Assembly (NCBI RefSeq): GCF_000821185.2
Contig: NZ_CP050855.1
Span: forward strand, 248,001 to 312,000
DNA length: 64,000 nucleotides
From: Serratia symbiotica
GTDB lineage: Bacteria; Pseudomonadota; Gammaproteobacteria; Enterobacterales; Enterobacteriaceae
Direction of reading: 5' to 3'
Below, one piece after another: positions 61,731-64,000 of the stretch; the first letter of the stretch is position 1; every line of letters begins with the position of its first letter. The notes under the pieces were generated by a model that was not told the DNA's origin, made no database searches, and saw only the letters and a program-made list of their open reading frames with translations. Made by a program: the position numbers and the translations under genes.

Positions 61731-63902
61731 ATGCTTCCTGTCAATAACAACCCTGATTTGCCTTTGCAGACGTATCTTCGTTCTGCAGGGGATGCCACAT
61801 CTTCAGGCAGTGTTTCTCAGACTGCCACCGTTCCACTCAGACCCGATGAGTATTATGCCCTCTGGTCTGAGTGGGAAGAAAATGCCATGCCAGGTATGGG
61901 GGAGAAACGGGACATTGCCGTGGCAAGAATGCGTGAGTGTCTGGAAACAGGCAGAGAGTTGCTTGACTTGGCTCAACTACAACTTAGTTCATTGCCCGAA
62001 TCACTTCCGCCATACATTAGGGAATTAATCGTCTATAGAAATCATCTCAGTAAATTACCTGACAATTTACCGGAAACATTGATTTATATTAATGTTTCCG
62101 ATAACGAACTTATAGAAATTCCCGCAAATCTCCCTCCCAGGCTTGTTGAGTTTAATTTAGAAAATAATCAGTTGGAAAGCATTCCTGGTGACCTGCCCAA
62201 TACTATTAAAAAGCTTAATTTAGCTGAAAATAGATTATCAATCCTGCCAGACCATCTACCTGATAGCCTGCAGTATTTAGATTTACAGGATAATCAATTT
62301 CACACACTTCCTGTTTCAACCGGACGTATTTCACCGGAGGCTAATGTTTTTGTCGAAGATAATCCGTTTCCAGAACGAACCCTCCGCAGACTCATGGATC
62401 TGGCTCAAATGGGAGATTATACCGGGCCACAGTTCTATTTCTCCATGTTAGAAGATGAAGCTGATGTCGTGTCCTGTCCCCTGACCGAAGTGGTGAAAGA
62501 CTGGCTGTCAGCACAGTTATCAGACAGCACATGGGCAGCCATTGAAAAGGAGGACAACGCGGCGACCTTCAGCGCGTTCCTCAGCCGCCTGGGCGAGACC
62601 CGAAACGCGCGAGAAAATCCGGCATTTAAGGCGCGGGTGTCTGACTGGCTGACCCGCCTGGCAGAAACCCCCGCGCTGCGGGAGACAACATTTGCCGTGG
62701 CCCAGGAGGCCACCACAAGCTGCGAAGACAGGGTGACACTCGCCTGGAACGATATGCAGAAAGTGGCGCTGGTGTACGACGTTGAAAACGGTGCCTGGGA
62801 CGACAGACTGCCGGAATTAATGACTGTCGGCTGTGAGATGTTCCGCCTTGAACAGCTTGAGCAGGCAGCCCGTGACAAGGTTAAAACGCTCCGGTTCGTT
62901 GATGAAGTTGAGGTTTACCTGGCATACCAGACCGGCCTGCGCGATGCACTGAGGCTGACCTCTGCGGGAGAAAGAATGCGCTATGGTGACGTCTCCGGCG
63001 TGACGCAGGAAGACCTGGATCGGATACTGGTACAGGTCAGAGAGCGGGAAAAACGGGCGTTTCCCACCTGGCTGGCACAGTGGACTCCCTGGAAAACGGC
63101 ACTGTACCGGACCAGCCCCGGATTTGTCGAGAACATGCAGGAGCAGCAGACAGGGGCTTTAAACGACACTTATCGTCAGCGCGTGGATGCAGAACTGAAG
63201 GCCGCTGGGGTGAAGGGCATTGCTGATGCCGAAGTGGCTGTTGGCAAAAAAGTCTGGGATGAAATGACGGGTGAGAACGACACCGCCCTTACCCGCGCGT
63301 TCCTGCAAAACCGGTACTGTGCCCTGATGGCTGATAAGCGCCCGGAGCAGGCCCTGAAAGCCGTGACTGAACTGACTTCGGTTGCTGCCTCCGCCCCTGC
63401 GGTGGCGGCTATGGCAGTCCGACCCGGCAATGTCAACGAGGTTCACCCCGGCAGCCTGCTGGCAACCAAGGTGGCAGCAGGCGGAATGGCTCCCCTTGCA
63501 GAGGCATGGGTTTCTTTATTACACCGGTTGTACGAGAACAAATACCTCGACAAAGAGGAGGTAATATCAGCACTGCTGCCGCATAAAAAGGAGCACAGCG
63601 TTGGATCCCTCGCCCATGCCATTGCCGGCGCAGCATGGAATTCTGAGGCTGCAACGAAGCTTTGCGCCCTGCTGTCTGACGTTGCCGGCAGCGATGAAAA
63701 TTCACGTCAGGACATCATGGCGCGTCTGTCGCTGAAATTGCCCGGCGACAGGTTCAGTCAGCTTAACCCTGACCAGGCTGCAGATTTCTATGAACGCGCA
63801 AAAAATGCAGATAAATTCAGCCGAAATGAAGCGGCCAAGGCACACCTGAAAGAAGGGGGGCTCATTCAGGAAAGCCGCGAACTGTACAGGATGGTCGGGT
63901 AG
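61731..63902 (+). CDS. LRR-NEL E3 ubiquitin ligase effector (IpaH/SspH/SlrP type) with novel C-terminal extension
   Basis: This 723-residue protein has an N-terminal helical region (30-90: YYALWSEWEENAMPG, typical of the SspH/SlrP lead-in). Five or six 20-residue LPxxLPxx-type leucine-rich repeats follow (about 85-205, e.g. LPDNLPETLIYINVSDNELI). The NEL domain is at about 240-545, with the catalytic CxD motif at C331-E-D333 (SCEDRVTLAWNDMQ) and LAQWTPWKTALYRT. From about 546 to 723 a further region (YCALMADKRPEQ ... YRMVG) is not part of IpaH-type proteins I know. Such proteins enter host cells by type III secretion and ubiquitinate host targets. No secretion genes are in this window. Intact, with an AGAGAGTG ribosome site. 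Confidence 0.9.
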   Translation: MLPVNNNPDLPLQTYLRSAGDATSSGSVSQTATVPLRPDEYYALWSEWEENAMPGMGEKRDIAVARMRECLETGRELLDLAQLQLSSLPESLPPYIRELIVYRNHLSKLPDNLPETLIYINVSDNELIEIPANLPPRLVEFNLENNQLESIPGDLPNTIKKLNLAENRLSILPDHLPDSLQYLDLQDNQFHTLPVSTGRISPEANVFVEDNPFPERTLRRLMDLAQMGDYTGPQFYFSMLEDEADVVSCPLTEVVKDWLSAQLSDSTWAAIEKEDNAATFSAFLSRLGETRNARENPAFKARVSDWLTRLAETPALRETTFAVAQEATTSCEDRVTLAWNDMQKVALVYDVENGAWDDRLPELMTVGCEMFRLEQLEQAARDKVKTLRFVDEVEVYLAYQTGLRDALRLTSAGERMRYGDVSGVTQEDLDRILVQVREREKRAFPTWLAQWTPWKTALYRTSPGFVENMQEQQTGALNDTYRQRVDAELKAAGVKGIADAEVAVGKKVWDEMTGENDTALTRAFLQNRYCALMADKRPEQALKAVTELTSVAASAPAVAAMAVRPGNVNEVHPGSLLATKVAAGGMAPLAEAWVSLLHRLYENKYLDKEEVISALLPHKKEHSVGSLAHAIAGAAWNSEAATKLCALLSDVAGSDENSRQDIMARLSLKLPGDRFSQLNPDQAADFYERAKNADKFSRNEAAKAHLKEGGLIQESRELYRMVG

Positions 63903-64000
63903 CAGCACCTTGCTGCGCCTTGCCTTCCATCAATTAATGAGCTTTCGGATTTTTAAATCAGCGTGACACTTCAGGCCTGATTCATATTTACCTTTCACTC
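63903..64000. other. No gene recognised at the right edge
   Basis: The last 98 bp after the effector stop hold no supported frame. No strong terminator hairpin with a T-run is seen; AATTAATGAGCTTTCGGATTT is AT-rich and could be a promoter for a gene beyond the window. Confidence 0.3.

Noticed and set aside
62435..63705. Minus-strand frames opposite the NEL effector
   Set aside because: They recur identically opposite the second copy at 42277-43144 simply because the DNA is duplicated; no coding signature.

Overview
The window looks like a chromosomal segment of a Serratia-like enterobacterium in an early to middle stage of genome reduction. The housekeeping blocks hemCDXY|cyaA, treBC-(mgtA)-ridA-pyrIB-argI|rraB and yjgA|pmbA follow enterobacterial order and have Serratia-type proteins. 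Between them are insertion sequences of at least seven families (IS3, IS4, IS6, IS91, IS110, IS256, IS481-like), a group II intron, ERIC and MITE-like repeats, and many pseudogenes with fresh nonsense codons or homopolymer frameshifts. An insect-associated Serratia (S. symbiotica-like) is my inference from this pattern; no rRNA or marker gene is present to prove it.

Layout. 1-927: 5' part of an IS4-type transposase. 1048-5074: hemY, hemX, hemD, hemC (tetrapyrrole synthesis, minus strand). 5186-8114: ERIC element, CRP site and cyaA. 8675-21210: two-partner secretion / contact-dependent inhibition locus of outer-membrane transporter, 3470-residue exoprotein with a colicin E3-like ribonuclease tip, and immunity protein whose last codons lie inside an IS end. 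21198-24112: nested IS elements. 24293-26160: yhbP, then decayed nrdG and nrdD. 26161-30420: treC and treB with a TreR operator, but treR is dead and fused by deletion to the tail of mgtA. 30569-34402: ridA, pyrI, pyrB with attenuator leader, argI with tandem ARG boxes, rraB. 34418-38496: IS256, IS6-like and IS3 debris, a truncated auxin-efflux-type carrier, and remnants of a large AT-rich protein. 38803-41655: barnase/barstar pair, yjgA (darP), pmbA (tldE). 41689-43791: transposase debris and a broken 3' copy of an effector gene. 44152-45180: hemS. 45247-45621: chagasin-type (I42) cysteine protease inhibitor. 45777-47639: group II intron. 47984-48240: IS110 fragment.

48240-60345 is a decayed siderophore island. 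It holds a TonB-dependent receptor with several in-frame stops, a Fur box, a peptide/nickel-type ABC importer with a permease-ATPase-ATPase fusion, a type II thioesterase, an MFS exporter with an early TGA, a free carrier protein and a cyclization-adenylation NRPS broken by two homopolymer frameshifts and cut by an IS6-family element. Chelator synthesis and the receptor appear lost while the inner-membrane importer is still open. 60970-61549 is a HigB/HigA-type toxin-antitoxin pair.

61731-63902 encodes a 723-residue LRR plus NEL-type E3 ubiquitin ligase effector (IpaH/SspH/SlrP family, CxD motif present). It has a C-terminal extension of about 170 residues that I do not know from those families. 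A decayed second copy of this extension lies at 42784-43331. Together with the CDI locus and the protease inhibitor, this suggests that host- and competitor-directed functions were still recently under selection.
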